DNA from: an uncultured Gammaproteobacteria bacterium
GTDB lineage: Bacteria > Pseudomonadota > Gammaproteobacteria > GCA-002705445 > GCA-002716945
Reading direction: 5' to 3'
Assembly (NCBI GenBank): GCA_902535975.1
Contig: CACAVP010000005.1
Span: forward strand, 1-59,118
Length of the DNA: 59,118 nt
Shown: one piece after another, positions 12,457 through 22,123 of the stretch
How the letters are laid out: each line of letters starts with the position of its first letter
Numbering within the stretch: position 1 is the first letter of the stretch
Translations under genes and position numbers: made by a program
The notes under the pieces: generated by a model
Told to the model about the DNA's origin: nothing
The model's database searches: none
Seen by the model: only the letters and a program-made list of their open reading frames with translations

Positions 12457-12906
12457 ATGGGTCTTATTAAAAATTTTCCTCACGATGGAATAGTTACAAT
12501 CAATAGAGTAATTCTTAAAGAAGGTCATACACTTGATGAACTTCAGGAGAGAGTGGCTTTGATGTGTGAAAATGTTAAAACATATCACTCAGAAACAGGA
12601 TTTATTGGTGGAATGGTTGTACTAAATAGCGGTCAAATATCAAATGAAGGAAGCAACGTAGGAAAAGCACTTGAGAGTTCTCTTAAAGATAGAGAAGCTC
12701 TTATTATTACCTATTGGAAATCATACGATGATCATGAAAATTCTCATAAAAGTGATACTTTTCAGCCATTATTTCAAAAAGTGATTGATCTTTGCGAAAA
12801 CGGTAATGAAGAAATCGTCTATGATATGTTGTGGCAAGGAGAAGCGTATACACCTGAAATGGCAAAAATGGCACAAACCGCAAAAGAAAAAAATACTAAA
12901 CAATAG
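12457..12906 (+). CDS. Uncharacterised protein, possible ABM-type dimeric alpha/beta barrel
   Basis: A 149-residue soluble protein I do not recognise firmly. The pattern VTINRVILKEGHTLDELQERV followed by a central GFIGGMVVLNSG strand and LIITYWKSYDDHENSH resembles the antibiotic-biosynthesis-monooxygenase fold (strand, helix, strand, then a Trp strand and HxxS helix). This is inferred from residue pattern only. I use the internal ATG at 12457 rather than the TTG at 12442. A TTGCAA/TACAAA promoter-like pair at 12423-12451 would start transcription at about the ATG, which would make the mRNA leaderless. Confidence 0.6.
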   Translation: MGLIKNFPHDGIVTINRVILKEGHTLDELQERVALMCENVKTYHSETGFIGGMVVLNSGQISNEGSNVGKALESSLKDREALIITYWKSYDDHENSHKSDTFQPLFQKVIDLCENGNEEIVYDMLWQGEAYTPEMAKMAQTAKEKNTKQ

Positions 12907-13093
12907 GCGGGTTTTTTTTATTAGTCCTTTTATGTCTTCCGCCGATAAGTTTATGTTTCTTTAGTTTTTCATCCAGCTGTTCTAGAGTAGTATCCTCGAG
13001 TCTAATATTTCTTGAGACTTGGATTTGCTTATTTATATATATAGCAATTAAGATAATGAAAACTAGCGCAACAAAAAATATGATATAATCCAT
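12896..13093 (-). CDS. Small single-span membrane protein
   Basis: A 65-residue frame with one strongly hydrophobic helix (residues about 3-20, IIFFVALVFIILIAIYI) and a basic, lysine-rich tail ending HKRTNKKNPPIV. It is convergent with the preceding gene and overlaps its last bases. There is no clear ribosome site. The composition looks like a real membrane peptide, but I recognise no family, and chance is possible in AT-rich DNA. Confidence 0.4.
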   Translation of the reverse strand: MDYIIFFVALVFIILIAIYINKQIQVSRNIRLEDTTLEQLDEKLKKHKLIGGRHKRTNKKNPPIV

Positions 13094-13127
13094 TACTTAT
13101 AATAGTAACATAAAAAAGGTAAATTAT

Positions 13128-13211
13128 GCCACTGTGGTGGAATTGGTAGACACGAGGGACTCAAAATCCCTTTTTCGTAAGAAAGTATCGGTTCGAGTCC
13201 GATCAGTGGTA
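13128..13211 (+). tRNA. tRNA-Leu (anticodon CAA)
   Basis: An 84-nt class II tRNA. The acceptor arms are gccactg (13128-13134) and cagtggt (13204-13210), with A as discriminator. The D-arm contains the tRNA-Leu pattern tggaattggtagaca, the anticodon stem aggga/tccct encloses the loop ctCAAaa, a long variable arm follows, and the T-arm is atcggttcgagtccgat. CCA is not encoded. It reads UUG leucine codons. Confidence 0.93.
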
Positions 13212-13221
13212 ATAGATTAGA

Positions 13222-14214
13222 ATGAAAAAAATACTCATATGCGGAATTGGAAATGCGCTTGTAGATACTGAATATAAAGTTTCGGAAGAGGAAATCACAA
13301 AACTTAATTTGACCAAAGGATGTATGGAGCTCAATGATAAAGAGAATCATATTAAGTTATCTTCGCGTCTAAGAGAAACGCATGGTACCGTAAAAATGAT
13401 GCCAGGTGGGTCGGTTGCTAACTCACTCTATACACTATCTCAATTTGGAGCAGATGTATCATTCATTGGTCGTGTTTCTGATGATACTACAGGAGATGCA
13501 TTTATCAATTCTCTGGACAAATCAGGTGTTAGAGTTAATATTAATCAAACAGATAATGGCATTACAGGGGAGTGTTTAGTCTTAATTACCCCTGATCATG
13601 AAAGAACAATGTACACTCATCTAGGTGTATCGTCAGAGCTTAGCGTGAATGATATAAACCAGTCCGTCATAAAAGAGTCTGAGTATTTACTAGTTGAGGG
13701 TTATTTAGTTACATCAGAGGAAACTAAGAAAGTTGCCTGTTATAGCCTAGATATTGCTACCAAACATGGAGTAAAAAAGATTATTACACTATCTGATCCA
13801 AATGTGGTTAAGTTTTTCAGAGATAATGTTCTTGAGTTACTAAATAAAAGTTTTGATATTATTTTTTGCAATCAACAAGAGGCACTCAACATATCGATGA
13901 CTGATAATATAGATGATGCGATAGATTTCTTAAAAATATATGCTCAGGAGATTATAATTACTTGTGGTGAAAATGGCGCATATGTAACTACAGAAAGTGA
14001 AAAAATACATGAAATTCCAAATAGTGTCAAACCAGTAGATTTGACAGGGGCTGGTGATATGTTTCTCGCTGCGTACATTTTTGCTAAAGTAAGTGACAAA
14101 TCAGTTATTGATAGAATAAAATTCGCCAATACATGTTCAGGAAATGTTATACAAACATATGGCGCTAAATTAGATAAACAGGACTATATTAAGCTATTAA
14201 AAAAGTTACAGTGA
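13222..14214 (+). CDS. PfkB-family sugar/nucleoside kinase (adenosine-kinase-like)
   Basis: 330-residue ribokinase-fold kinase. The N-terminal block ILICGIGNALVDTEY, the substrate motif MMPGGSVANSLYTLSQFG and the C-terminal active-site motif PVDLTGAGDMFLAAYIF (catalytic Asp in GAGD) are intact. The long N-terminal lid and GITGECLVLITPDHERTM resemble bacterial proteins annotated as adenosine kinase, but substrate cannot be read from sequence. It starts 10 bases after tRNA-Leu and overlaps convergent pyrF by nine bases. Confidence 0.88.
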   Translation: MKKILICGIGNALVDTEYKVSEEEITKLNLTKGCMELNDKENHIKLSSRLRETHGTVKMMPGGSVANSLYTLSQFGADVSFIGRVSDDTTGDAFINSLDKSGVRVNINQTDNGITGECLVLITPDHERTMYTHLGVSSELSVNDINQSVIKESEYLLVEGYLVTSEETKKVACYSLDIATKHGVKKIITLSDPNVVKFFRDNVLELLNKSFDIIFCNQQEALNISMTDNIDDAIDFLKIYAQEIIITCGENGAYVTTESEKIHEIPNSVKPVDLTGAGDMFLAAYIFAKVSDKSVIDRIKFANTCSGNVIQTYGAKLDKQDYIKLLKKLQ

Positions 14215-14883
14215 ACTTATGATCTCTTCTAGCCTTTCATTCGGGTTAGAATTACCTGTAATACTCCTTCCTATCACCAGGTAGTGAGATCCTAAATCTA
14301 GAGCTTCTTTTGGTGCAGCCGCTCTATGATGATCTTGTTTATCGTCCTCAAATCTGATACCAGGTGTTACATAGATTTTAGTTGTATCTTTCAAAACATT
14401 GATGTCATAGGGAGAACAGACGAATCCATCTATATCAGCCTCAATGGCAATATCTTTTAATCTCAAGAGTTCATTTTCTCTTGAGCACCCATATATATTA
14501 TGACAGTCCTGATCAGACAAGCTTGTAAGCACAGTCACGCCTATTAGTTTAGAGGATGATCCACAGTCTAATTTCGCCCTCATTGCTGCTTCAGTCATAT
14601 TCAGCCCTCCTGCAAGGTGAACATTTAACATCCACACATCAAGTGAGAAAGCTGAAATACATGCTTTGTAGACCGTCACAGGAATGTCATGAAATTTAAG
14701 ATCTAGGAAAATTTCAAAACCTTTTTTTTGTATTTTGACTACTATTTCTGGCCCATATTTTGTAAATAATTCTTTACCTATTTTCAATCGACATAGGTCT
14801 GGATTCAAATTATCCGCGAGGGCCAAAGCATTGTCTATATGATCATAATCAAGTGCGATGATAATTTTTTTTGTGTCAACCAT
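14206..14883 (-). CDS. pyrF: Orotidine 5'-phosphate decarboxylase
   Basis: Last step of de novo UMP synthesis. The 225-residue TIM barrel has the start KKIIIALDYD, the catalytic D-x-K-x2-D motif in FLDLKFHDIPVTV, and the phosphate-binding end VTPGIRF...YLVIGRSIT. The ATG at 14883 overlaps lapB; a TTG one codon upstream is also in frame. It lies downstream of lapAB, as in E. coli. Confidence 0.96.
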   Translation of the reverse strand: MVDTKKIIIALDYDHIDNALALADNLNPDLCRLKIGKELFTKYGPEIVVKIQKKGFEIFLDLKFHDIPVTVYKACISAFSLDVWMLNVHLAGGLNMTEAAMRAKLDCGSSSKLIGVTVLTSLSDQDCHNIYGCSRENELLRLKDIAIEADIDGFVCSPYDINVLKDTTKIYVTPGIRFEDDKQDHHRAAAPKEALDLGSHYLVIGRSITGNSNPNERLEEIISSL

Positions 14884-16024
14884 CAATTGTTACTCTATCA
14901 CTAATTGTTGAAGGTTCAATTGTTTCCCAACTATTACATGAAGGACATTGCCAAATATAACCTTTGGACGAATACCCACAATTATTACAGTTGAATGACA
15001 AATAGTTGTCTTTAATTATCGATAGTAAATCATTTTGATATGACAAATTATCATTCTTGCTCTTGTATAAACTATCATATATCTCAGTGAATAAGTTGGC
15101 ATTGATTCTTGAAACATAATCTGATGGGGTTTCAAATTCATTATAATTGAACATAAACTCATATATATCTGGAGAAAATAAAGTAGGTGTGGAAAAGCTT
15201 AAAATCATATCATAAATTTTTTTGTCTAAACTTGAGTTTTGGTGAGCACTAGATAATCTCAAAATATCCTTCGATAAAATTAAAATAAAGTTTGAATTAA
15301 TTTTAACCAACGAATGTAGATAATCAAAAGCAAGCTCTGGGTTAGAATCAATATTTAATTCAAATAGAAGTTTATACGCTCTCGTGCAACTCTTATTCAC
15401 ATCAATTGCTTTTTTAAGGACAGTTATTGTTTTGTTGAGTTGTTCGTCTTTTAGATAATCCATTGCTTTTTCGCAATAATACTGTGCTATCAAAATCTCT
15501 CTAGATGTATTTCTTATAACATCACTTTTGAGATCTTTACTAAAAGTTATAGCTTTATCCCAGTCTTTCGAAAGTTCGTAAGTCAGGAGAAGATATTCAT
15601 TACATGATTCATAATATGATTTGTGAGATTTTAAGTTTAATAGTATTTTCTCAGATTTATCATATAGTCCTGCTGAAAAAAAATCTTTCGAAAGCTCGTA
15701 TAATGACTGATTCTTGATACTTTTGTCCAGACTTGGTCTAGATAATAGGTTTTGATGGATAAGTATGGCCTTATCAAACTCCCCTCTTCTCCTATATACT
15801 CCTCCTAAAGCCAAATGGGTTTCTATTGTTGAACTATCAACGTCAATAAGATCTGTAAATATTTTTAGTGCCTTATCGTCTTCATTATTTAATAAATAAT
15901 TAAGCCCTCTGTAATATTCAGCACTATATGTAGTTGGTGTTGTTTGATCATTAAAACTTGATTTACTGAAAAAATAAATTACTAGAACAACAATGACAAT
16001 TATAGTGATGACTATTTCAATCAT
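14876..16024 (-). CDS. lapB: Lipopolysaccharide assembly protein LapB
   Basis: Inner-membrane TPR protein which in E. coli controls LPS synthesis by directing LpxC to FtsH. The 382 residues contain one N-terminal helix (about 2-20), tetratricopeptide repeats from about 30 to 320 (for example TIETHLALGGVYRRRGEFDKAI) and a C-terminal rubredoxin-like metal site CNNCGYSS...WQCPSC. It overlaps lapA by four bases. Confidence 0.93.
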   Translation of the reverse strand: MIEIVITIIVIVVLVIYFFSKSSFNDQTTPTTYSAEYYRGLNYLLNNEDDKALKIFTDLIDVDSSTIETHLALGGVYRRRGEFDKAILIHQNLLSRPSLDKSIKNQSLYELSKDFFSAGLYDKSEKILLNLKSHKSYYESCNEYLLLTYELSKDWDKAITFSKDLKSDVIRNTSREILIAQYYCEKAMDYLKDEQLNKTITVLKKAIDVNKSCTRAYKLLFELNIDSNPELAFDYLHSLVKINSNFILILSKDILRLSSAHQNSSLDKKIYDMILSFSTPTLFSPDIYEFMFNYNEFETPSDYVSRINANLFTEIYDSLYKSKNDNLSYQNDLLSIIKDNYLSFNCNNCGYSSKGYIWQCPSCNSWETIEPSTISDRVTIDG

Positions 16025-16317
16025 TCAGTCCCATCTCTTAGTGGATTTCTCCTGAGGTTATCAAGTTCTTCACGGTTATTTTCTAGCGCTACTTTCATTT
16101 CACGAGTTCTTCTCTTGTAAGATATGACAACACTAATGAGATATATTACTGTCGTTAACATGCCAGCAATGAATGCAAATAAAATTATAATCGACAACGG
16201 TACATCATAGGTCTCTAAATATAAATCAATAGATGTAGAATCTACATTGTAGGTAGAAATGACAACAGCTATTATTGTCAGAAAAACAGTGAATAATAGA
16301 AAAAATAGCTTACCCAT
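16021..16317 (-). CDS. lapA: Lipopolysaccharide assembly protein LapA
   Basis: 98-residue two-span inner-membrane protein (helices at about 4-22 and 42-66) with a charged cytoplasmic coiled tail, matching the LapA/YciS family. The N-terminal pattern with VDSTSIDLYLETYDVPLSIIILFAFIAG is characteristic. It is translationally coupled to lapB, its known partner. Confidence 0.9.
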   Translation of the reverse strand: MGKLFFLLFTVFLTIIAVVISTYNVDSTSIDLYLETYDVPLSIIILFAFIAGMLTTVIYLISVVISYKRRTREMKVALENNREELDNLRRNPLRDGTE

Positions 16318-16354
16318 GAATATATTCTAGTGTAATTTTGATAAAATCAATAGA

Positions 16355-16639
16355 TTAAATATTGTTAACTCTAGACTTCAGCTCTTTACTAGGCTTAAAA
16401 TGAACTCTATTTCTTCGCTCAAGAGCAATTTTTTCCCCAGTCTTGGGATTTCTTGCAATACGTGATTGATGAGTATGTAAACTAAAGGTCCCAAATCCTC
16501 TTATTTCAATTCTTTCTCCCTGATAAAGATTGGAACCCATATAATCAATGATCTTCTTGATTGAATATTCAATGTCAGAAATATTTAGATTATTTGTTTT
16601 TGATACTAAATTTATTATGTCAGACTTATTCACTATCAT
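16355..16639 (-). CDS. ihfB: Integration host factor beta subunit
   Basis: 94-residue nucleoid protein of the HU/IHF family that with IHF-alpha bends DNA at specific sites. The IHF-beta signature GERIEIRGFGTFSLH is intact, as is the DNA-arm region RIARNPKTGEKI...HFKPSKEL with the intercalating proline. It overlaps the rpsA end by 14 bases, the usual gammaproteobacterial order. The window also contains a phage-like integrase, a class of enzyme that often needs IHF. Confidence 0.96.
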   Translation of the reverse strand: MIVNKSDIINLVSKTNNLNISDIEYSIKKIIDYMGSNLYQGERIEIRGFGTFSLHTHQSRIARNPKTGEKIALERRNRVHFKPSKELKSRVNNI

Positions 16640-18200
16640 TTTGTAATGTGCAAATCACTTGATAGTTTTTCTTGTCTATTGTCTTTACAGTGCATTTAAC
16701 ATTTTGTAAAACTTTAAGGGTTTCATCCTCGAGTATACTTTTAAGCTCCTTTTGTAGAAGCTTTAGTGATGCTGTGATGTTATTTTGAGTTTTCATGTAC
16801 ACACCAGTATCAGAAATGCTTACAATCTCTGCCTCTATAGAGGTGCCAGCTGACATACCTTCAGTAAATTTATCGAAGTTAGTCTCAATGAATTGCTTAA
16901 TGCCGAGAGAAATTCTCTCTCTATCAGAGTCAATCGAAAGTACAACAGTTTCCAGCACATCGCCTTTCTTATATGACCTGATGAAATCCTCTGGTTTACC
17001 AATATTTGTAACATCTGATATGTGCACTAGACCGTCGATACCACCCTCTAAGCCAACAAAAATGCCAAAATCTGTTATAGATTTGATTTCGCTCTTTATG
17101 ATGTCTCCTTTCTCATGATTATTGGAAAATTCAAGCCAAGGATTAGGTAAACATTGTTTGTAACTCAAAGATAATCTTCTTTTCTCTTCATCGATTTCGA
17201 CGACCTTAACATTTATATTATCACCCAGACTCAAAACTTTTTTAGGACTGATATTTTTGTTTGTCCAATCAAGCTCAGAGGTTCTTATGAGACCCTCAAT
17301 ATTATCACCAAGATCAACAAAGACGCCATAATCAGCAATGTTTACTACTTTGCTCTCATAGACTTCATTTAGCTCAATATTTCCAGCAACCTTTTCCCAT
17401 GGGTCATCTGTCAATTGTTTCATGCCTAGGCTTACTCTATTTTTTTCTTCGTCATATTTGAGGACAGAAACCTCAATCTCGTCTCCTACATTTAAAATTT
17501 CCTGAGGATGGTTGATGCGTTTCCATGAGATGTCCGTTATGTGAAGTAGGCCATCAATTCCACCCAAATCAATGAAAGCACCATAGTCAGTCAAGTTTTT
17601 TACAAAACCTTTTGTTATATTACCTTCAGCATACTTTTCTTTTATTTCATCTGAACTCGAAGTTTGATCTAATAAAACTGCTTTTCTTGATAAAACAATA
17701 TTATTCCTAATTTTATCCATTTTAATTATCTTGAAGTCCAGAGTTTTACCCTCAAGGTAATCAGTTTCTTTGGTTGGTCGTATGTCAACTAAAGAGCCAG
17801 GAAGAAAGGCTTTGATGTCCATTAGCTCGACGGTAAAACCACCCTTTACTTTTCCACAAACTTTGCCGGATACAATCTCTTGATTATTGAGATAGCTCTC
17901 AAGTGTTGACCAAACTTTTTTTCTCTTTGCTTTTTCTCTAGATAATATGGTCTCACCGTAACCATCCTCAACTAAGTCTAGAGTAACATCTACAACGTCG
18001 CCGATAGAAACTTCTAATTCACCATTTGAGTTCATAAATTGATTTTTTGGAATTATGCCCTCAGATTTTAGGCCAGCATTTGTTATAACGAAGTCATTTT
18101 TTATGTCTATTACCTTTGCAGGTATTATTTCACCAGGGGTCATATTTAACTTAGAAATATTTGATTCTAGTAATTTTTCAAATTCTGATGCTGTTGTCAT
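16626..18200 (-). CDS. rpsA: 30S ribosomal protein S1
   Basis: 524 residues with six S1 RNA-binding repeats at about 21-87, 105-171, 192-260, 277-347, 364-434 and 451-520. Repeats 3-5 show the clear GAFIDLGGIDGLLHITDIS pattern and the last is degenerate, as in other S1 proteins. The E. coli protein is 557 residues, so the tail is trimmed. It lies between cmk (13-base gap) and ihfB. Confidence 0.97.
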   Translation of the reverse strand: MTTASEFEKLLESNISKLNMTPGEIIPAKVIDIKNDFVITNAGLKSEGIIPKNQFMNSNGELEVSIGDVVDVTLDLVEDGYGETILSREKAKRKKVWSTLESYLNNQEIVSGKVCGKVKGGFTVELMDIKAFLPGSLVDIRPTKETDYLEGKTLDFKIIKMDKIRNNIVLSRKAVLLDQTSSSDEIKEKYAEGNITKGFVKNLTDYGAFIDLGGIDGLLHITDISWKRINHPQEILNVGDEIEVSVLKYDEEKNRVSLGMKQLTDDPWEKVAGNIELNEVYESKVVNIADYGVFVDLGDNIEGLIRTSELDWTNKNISPKKVLSLGDNINVKVVEIDEEKRRLSLSYKQCLPNPWLEFSNNHEKGDIIKSEIKSITDFGIFVGLEGGIDGLVHISDVTNIGKPEDFIRSYKKGDVLETVVLSIDSDRERISLGIKQFIETNFDKFTEGMSAGTSIEAEIVSISDTGVYMKTQNNITASLKLLQKELKSILEDETLKVLQNVKCTVKTIDKKNYQVICTLQNDSE

Positions 18201-18213
18201 AAGTTATATTTAA

Positions 18214-18894
18214 TTAATTCTTTGTAATAGTATACAAATTTAATATTTTATCAACAATTGCATCGGGTTTTAGGTCTGATGTATCAATAATTTCAGCATT
18301 ATCAGGTACTCTCAATGGAGATATTGTACGATTAGTATCACTTTCGTCCCTTTTTTGGAGTGATTTGTATATATTTTCTAAAGTAACATCTTCTCCTTTG
18401 TTTTTAAGCTCTTTGTACCTTCGTTTTGCTCTAATATCTAAACTCGCATTTATAAACAACTTTAAATTAGCTTCTGGGAAGACTTCTGTTCCCATATCTC
18501 TTCCATTTGCTATTAATCCTCTTCCTTTAACGCATCGTTTCTGTATTTTCATCATGCTTTCTCTTACTTCAGGTATTTTTGAAACAATAGATGCGCTTTC
18601 ACTAACTTCTTCACTGTATAGTAGATGATCAATTTTTTTATTATCGAAAAAAATTTCAAATTCATTAGAATCTGAATTAGATAACATTGTAATTTTAGAA
18701 ATCAACGCATTGATGCTATTTAAATCAGAAAACATTTCCTTTGACTGTAAATAGACGAATCCAGCAGAGCGATAAAGTTTTCCACTATCTAATAGACTAA
18801 AACTAAGTTTTTTTGCAAGAGATCTCGAAATTGTTGTTTTCCCAGAGCCACTTGTCCCATCAATTGTAATTATGTATGTTGAGTTAGACTTCAA
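18214..18894 (-). CDS. cmk: Cytidylate kinase
   Basis: Phosphorylates CMP and dCMP. The 226-residue P-loop kinase has GTSGSGKTTISRSLAKKL at about 14-31, the CMP-site LDSGKLYRSAG, GRDMGTEVFPEANLKLFI and KRDESDTNRTISPL. It overlaps the end of aroA by 11 bases and precedes rpsA. Confidence 0.96.
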   Translation of the reverse strand: MKSNSTYIITIDGTSGSGKTTISRSLAKKLSFSLLDSGKLYRSAGFVYLQSKEMFSDLNSINALISKITMLSNSDSNEFEIFFDNKKIDHLLYSEEVSESASIVSKIPEVRESMMKIQKRCVKGRGLIANGRDMGTEVFPEANLKLFINASLDIRAKRRYKELKNKGEDVTLENIYKSLQKRDESDTNRTISPLRVPDNAEIIDTSDLKPDAIVDKILNLYTITKN

Positions 18895-20188
18895 AAACTT
18901 CTACTCCCAGTTCTCTTAATATAGTCACAAAAGTAGGAAATGATGTTGAGATATTTTGTGTATCCATAATTGTGAGTGAGCACTGGGAAATCAAGCCTGC
19001 GACAGCAAATGACATAGCAATACGATGATCATCACAACTATTTACTTTACCACCTGTTATCTTACCGCCAGTTATCTCAATTGAGTCTTTTGATGAATGT
19101 ACATTTATACCAATTGCTTTAAGGCCATTTTCCATTGCCATTATCCTATCACTTTCTTTATACCGAAGTTCCTCAATGCCACTTATTTTAGATGTACCTG
19201 TTGCAGCTGCGCAAGCAATAAATAAAATTGGTAGTTCGTCTATTAAGGACGGAATTATATCGCCTTTGATATCTACACATTTTAGCTTTGAATACCTTAC
19301 TTTGATATTACCTATAACTTCATTAGATATACTTTTTACATCAGAAATTTCAATATCTGCTCCCATTTCTCTAAGCACAGTGATAATGCCTGTTCTAAAT
19401 TTATTAATGTTCACACTACGCATCTCAACACAAGAACCATCTACAATAAGACTAGCTACGATAAAAAACGCCGCAGATGATATGTCAGATCCTATTAGAA
19501 TATCCTTGGCGATTAACTCTTGCCTACCTTTTAGTGAGAGATAATTACTGTCTCGATTTATATTGTAACTAAAATGTTCCAGTAGATTTTCAGTATGATC
19601 ACGTGTTTGAATCTTCTCATAGAATGTAGATTGACCAGAAATATATAAAGCAGATAAAATTAAACAAGATTTAACTTGAGCGCTTGCTACACTTTGATCA
19701 TATTGAATTGATTTGAGCGTGGATGATCCGTGAATGGTTAATGGAGCTTTATATTCATGTGCTTGGATTTTTGCTCCACATAATGTCAAAGGCTCGATAA
19801 TCCTTCCCATAGGTCTTTTCTTTAGAGAGTCATCACCAGTAATCGTAGAATCAAAATCTTGAACTGCAAGAACACCGGTCAATAAACGAATTAATGTTCC
19901 AGAATTACCAGCATCTATAATTTGTTTTGGTTCTCTAAGACCGAAAAGTCCCTTTCCTTTTATACGAACTTTATCTTCACTAACAGAGATATCTGCACCT
20001 AATTGTCTCATTGCATTTATTGTTGCATTGCAGTCATCAGAGGCTAAAAAATTGGATATAGTTAATTCACCATTTGACAGTGCACCAAGAATGATACTTC
20101 TATGTGAAATAGATTTATCACCAGGTATCATTAAGTTTCCAATTAAAGGTTTTGATTTATTAATTATAAGATTATTGGAGGAGCTCAT
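18884..20188 (-). CDS. aroA: 3-phosphoshikimate 1-carboxyvinyltransferase (EPSP synthase)
   Basis: Sixth step of the shikimate pathway. The 434-residue protein shows PGDKSISHRSIILGAL, the PEP-site motif DAGNSGTLIRLLTGVLA, LKKRPMGRIIEPL, the SAQVKSCLILSAL block and IEELRYKESDRI near the C-terminus. It overlaps tyrA by four bases and cmk by 11, part of the pheA-hisC-tyrA-aroA aromatic block. Confidence 0.97.
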   Translation of the reverse strand: MSSSNNLIINKSKPLIGNLMIPGDKSISHRSIILGALSNGELTISNFLASDDCNATINAMRQLGADISVSEDKVRIKGKGLFGLREPKQIIDAGNSGTLIRLLTGVLAVQDFDSTITGDDSLKKRPMGRIIEPLTLCGAKIQAHEYKAPLTIHGSSTLKSIQYDQSVASAQVKSCLILSALYISGQSTFYEKIQTRDHTENLLEHFSYNINRDSNYLSLKGRQELIAKDILIGSDISSAAFFIVASLIVDGSCVEMRSVNINKFRTGIITVLREMGADIEISDVKSISNEVIGNIKVRYSKLKCVDIKGDIIPSLIDELPILFIACAAATGTSKISGIEELRYKESDRIMAMENGLKAIGINVHSSKDSIEITGGKITGGKVNSCDDHRIAMSFAVAGLISQCSLTIMDTQNISTSFPTFVTILRELGVEVFEV

Positions 20189-21033
20189 TTAGTTTTGTTA
20201 TATGTACTCTTCAGTAGAGATTTGATTTCAGTTTCACTGGACGTTTGAATCATACTCTTAATTATCCTAGTATTTTTCTGAATTCTAGTAAGTGTCTTTA
20301 GGATATTGCTTTTATTATTTAAAAAGATATCAGTCCACATTTGTGGATTGCTTTTACTTAATCTTATATGCTCTTTTATTCCACCTCCTAGAAGTAGTGG
20401 CAGATTCTCATTTAAAATACTTTGAGGTAGAGATTTAACAAAAATATAAGACATTAGATGTGCTATGTGACTAGTTTGAGACATTAATAGGTCATGTGTT
20501 TTAGAGTCAATCTCATGTGTAACAGACCCAATAGATTCCCAAAAGCTTTTCAATTTAAGATATGATCTTCTGCTTGCTGTATCCTTGTCGATGATAAAGA
20601 CAACTTTATTCTTGTACATATCTTTTCTATTGAACTTTACACCAGACTTTTCAGAGCCAACCATGGGATGAGAGCTCAAGAAAGTCTTATTTGAATCATG
20701 AAATAATTTTGTAATCATTCTATGTATGCTACCTTTAGAACTCCCTATATCAGTAACGAATGTTCCTTTTTTTACTGTGAGAAGTATCTTTTTGACAATA
20801 CTTAAATATGAGCTTAATGGTGAACATATAATTATTAAATCTGGATGTTCCATTGTGCCTAAATCAGTGACTTTATGATTAATAATTTTGCTCTTAAGAG
20901 CGTAAGTTAGTGCATCTTGATCTATATCAAAAGCTGATATTTTTTTTGACAATTTATATTTCTTGATTGATTTACATAAGGATCCTCCCATCATTCCTAA
21001 GCCAATAATCAAGATATTATTAAACTTTGACAT
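20185..21033 (-). CDS. tyrA: Prephenate dehydrogenase
   Basis: NAD(P)-dependent enzyme of tyrosine synthesis, 282 residues. The Rossmann motif LIIGLGMMGGSLCKSIK is at about 8-24, TDIGSSKGSIH follows the dinucleotide fold, and SSHPMVGSEKSGV marks the prephenate site. No chorismate mutase or ACT domain is attached. It overlaps hisC by 14 bases. Arogenate activity cannot be excluded from sequence. Confidence 0.93.
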   Translation of the reverse strand: MSKFNNILIIGLGMMGGSLCKSIKKYKLSKKISAFDIDQDALTYALKSKIINHKVTDLGTMEHPDLIIICSPLSSYLSIVKKILLTVKKGTFVTDIGSSKGSIHRMITKLFHDSNKTFLSSHPMVGSEKSGVKFNRKDMYKNKVVFIIDKDTASRRSYLKLKSFWESIGSVTHEIDSKTHDLLMSQTSHIAHLMSYIFVKSLPQSILNENLPLLLGGGIKEHIRLSKSNPQMWTDIFLNNKSNILKTLTRIQKNTRIIKSMIQTSSETEIKSLLKSTYNKTK

Positions 21034-22123
21034 GATAAAAAAGTTTCAGTTGTTTCTTGAATGTGTTCATCTCTGTTCTCGTACCCAGAGAGACCCTTAA
21101 GTATGTTGAGAGCTTATAATTTTCAAGAGGACGAACAACTATCCCTTTTTTTAGAAGGTACTCAAATAGTGCTTTTGAATCTTTCCCTACTTCGAAAGTA
21201 ATAAAATTACAGTGGGTTCCTAAGTACCTGATGGATAGTTCATCGAATAATTGGATTAAGTCAAATAAAGCGCTATCATTATTTTTTTTACTTTCATTGA
21301 CAAAATGATGATCATTTATTGCTATTTCAGCAGCTTTTTGTGCAAAAAGATTTGTATTGAATGGCTGTTTATATAATCTTAGTTTCTCAATGTTCTTCTC
21401 GGAGGATATGCCGTAGCCGATCCTGAGGGAAGCTAACCCATATATCTTTGAGAATGATCTGGTAACAAATAAGTTTTTGTATTTTTTTATTAAAGATACT
21501 GCACTTTTATCTTTATTTGGGTTGAGATATTCATAATATGCCTCGTCAATAATAACAGTTATTTTTTGGGGTAAAGAGCTGAGGAATCTATCAATCTCTG
21601 AGAGTTTAATGTAAGTGCCTGTTGGATTAGCGGGGTTCGCTAAGAATATTAGTCTTGTGTTTGTCGAAATTTTATTTTTTACTGAATCAAGATCAATTCC
21701 AAGATAGTTTGGGCTATCTTTATTAAAGTCAGGTTTACTTACAACGATTTTAGCATCTTGTAACTTAGAAATGATTTCATATACTAAGAATGAGTGTTTT
21801 GGAATAATAGCCTCTGTAGAACTGTTCAAAGTTTGTCTTGTAATAAACTCTAGTATTTCGTTACTACCATTTCCCAAAATAATATTCTTCTCATTCATCT
21901 TAAAGCCTACATTTCTTGCAATAATTGATTGCAACTTATTAGGTTTACTGTCTGGATAAAGGTTCAAGCTATGTTTGGTATTATTAATATATTTTGATAC
22001 TTTATCTGATATGAATGGATTCTCGTTAGAGGATAATTTAATAATCTTCTTAATATTGTATTTCTTTTGGACATCACTAATATTAAATCCAGGTGTGTAT
22101 TTAGTTATATTTTTAGCAGCCAC
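21020..22123 (-). CDS. hisC: Histidinol-phosphate/aromatic aminotransferase
   Basis: PLP-dependent fold type I aminotransferase of 367 residues. Landmarks are LSSNENPF, GNGSNEILEF, LANPANPTGTYI, VIIDEAYYEYL and the PLP lysine in VTRSFSKIYGLASLRIGYG. Sitting between pheA and tyrA, it likely also makes phenylalanine and tyrosine from their keto acids, a role known for HisC homologues in this position in pseudomonads. Confidence 0.93.
   Translation of the reverse strand: MAAKNITKYTPGFNISDVQKKYNIKKIIKLSSNENPFISDKVSKYINNTKHSLNLYPDSKPNKLQSIIARNVGFKMNEKNIILGNGSNEILEFITRQTLNSSTEAIIPKHSFLVYEIISKLQDAKIVVSKPDFNKDSPNYLGIDLDSVKNKISTNTRLIFLANPANPTGTYIKLSEIDRFLSSLPQKITVIIDEAYYEYLNPNKDKSAVSLIKKYKNLFVTRSFSKIYGLASLRIGYGISSEKNIEKLRLYKQPFNTNLFAQKAAEIAINDHHFVNESKKNNDSALFDLIQLFDELSIRYLGTHCNFITFEVGKDSKALFEYLLKKGIVVRPLENYKLSTYLRVSLGTRTEMNTFKKQLKLFYHVKV

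Noticed and set aside
13093-13350. 85-codon leftward open frame
   Set aside because: It runs across tRNA-Leu and the start of the PfkB kinase in antisense; the overlapping features are far better supported.
19176-19544. 122-codon rightward open frame inside aroA
   Set aside because: Antisense shadow of the EPSP synthase coding sequence; hydrophobic composition arises from the complementary codons.
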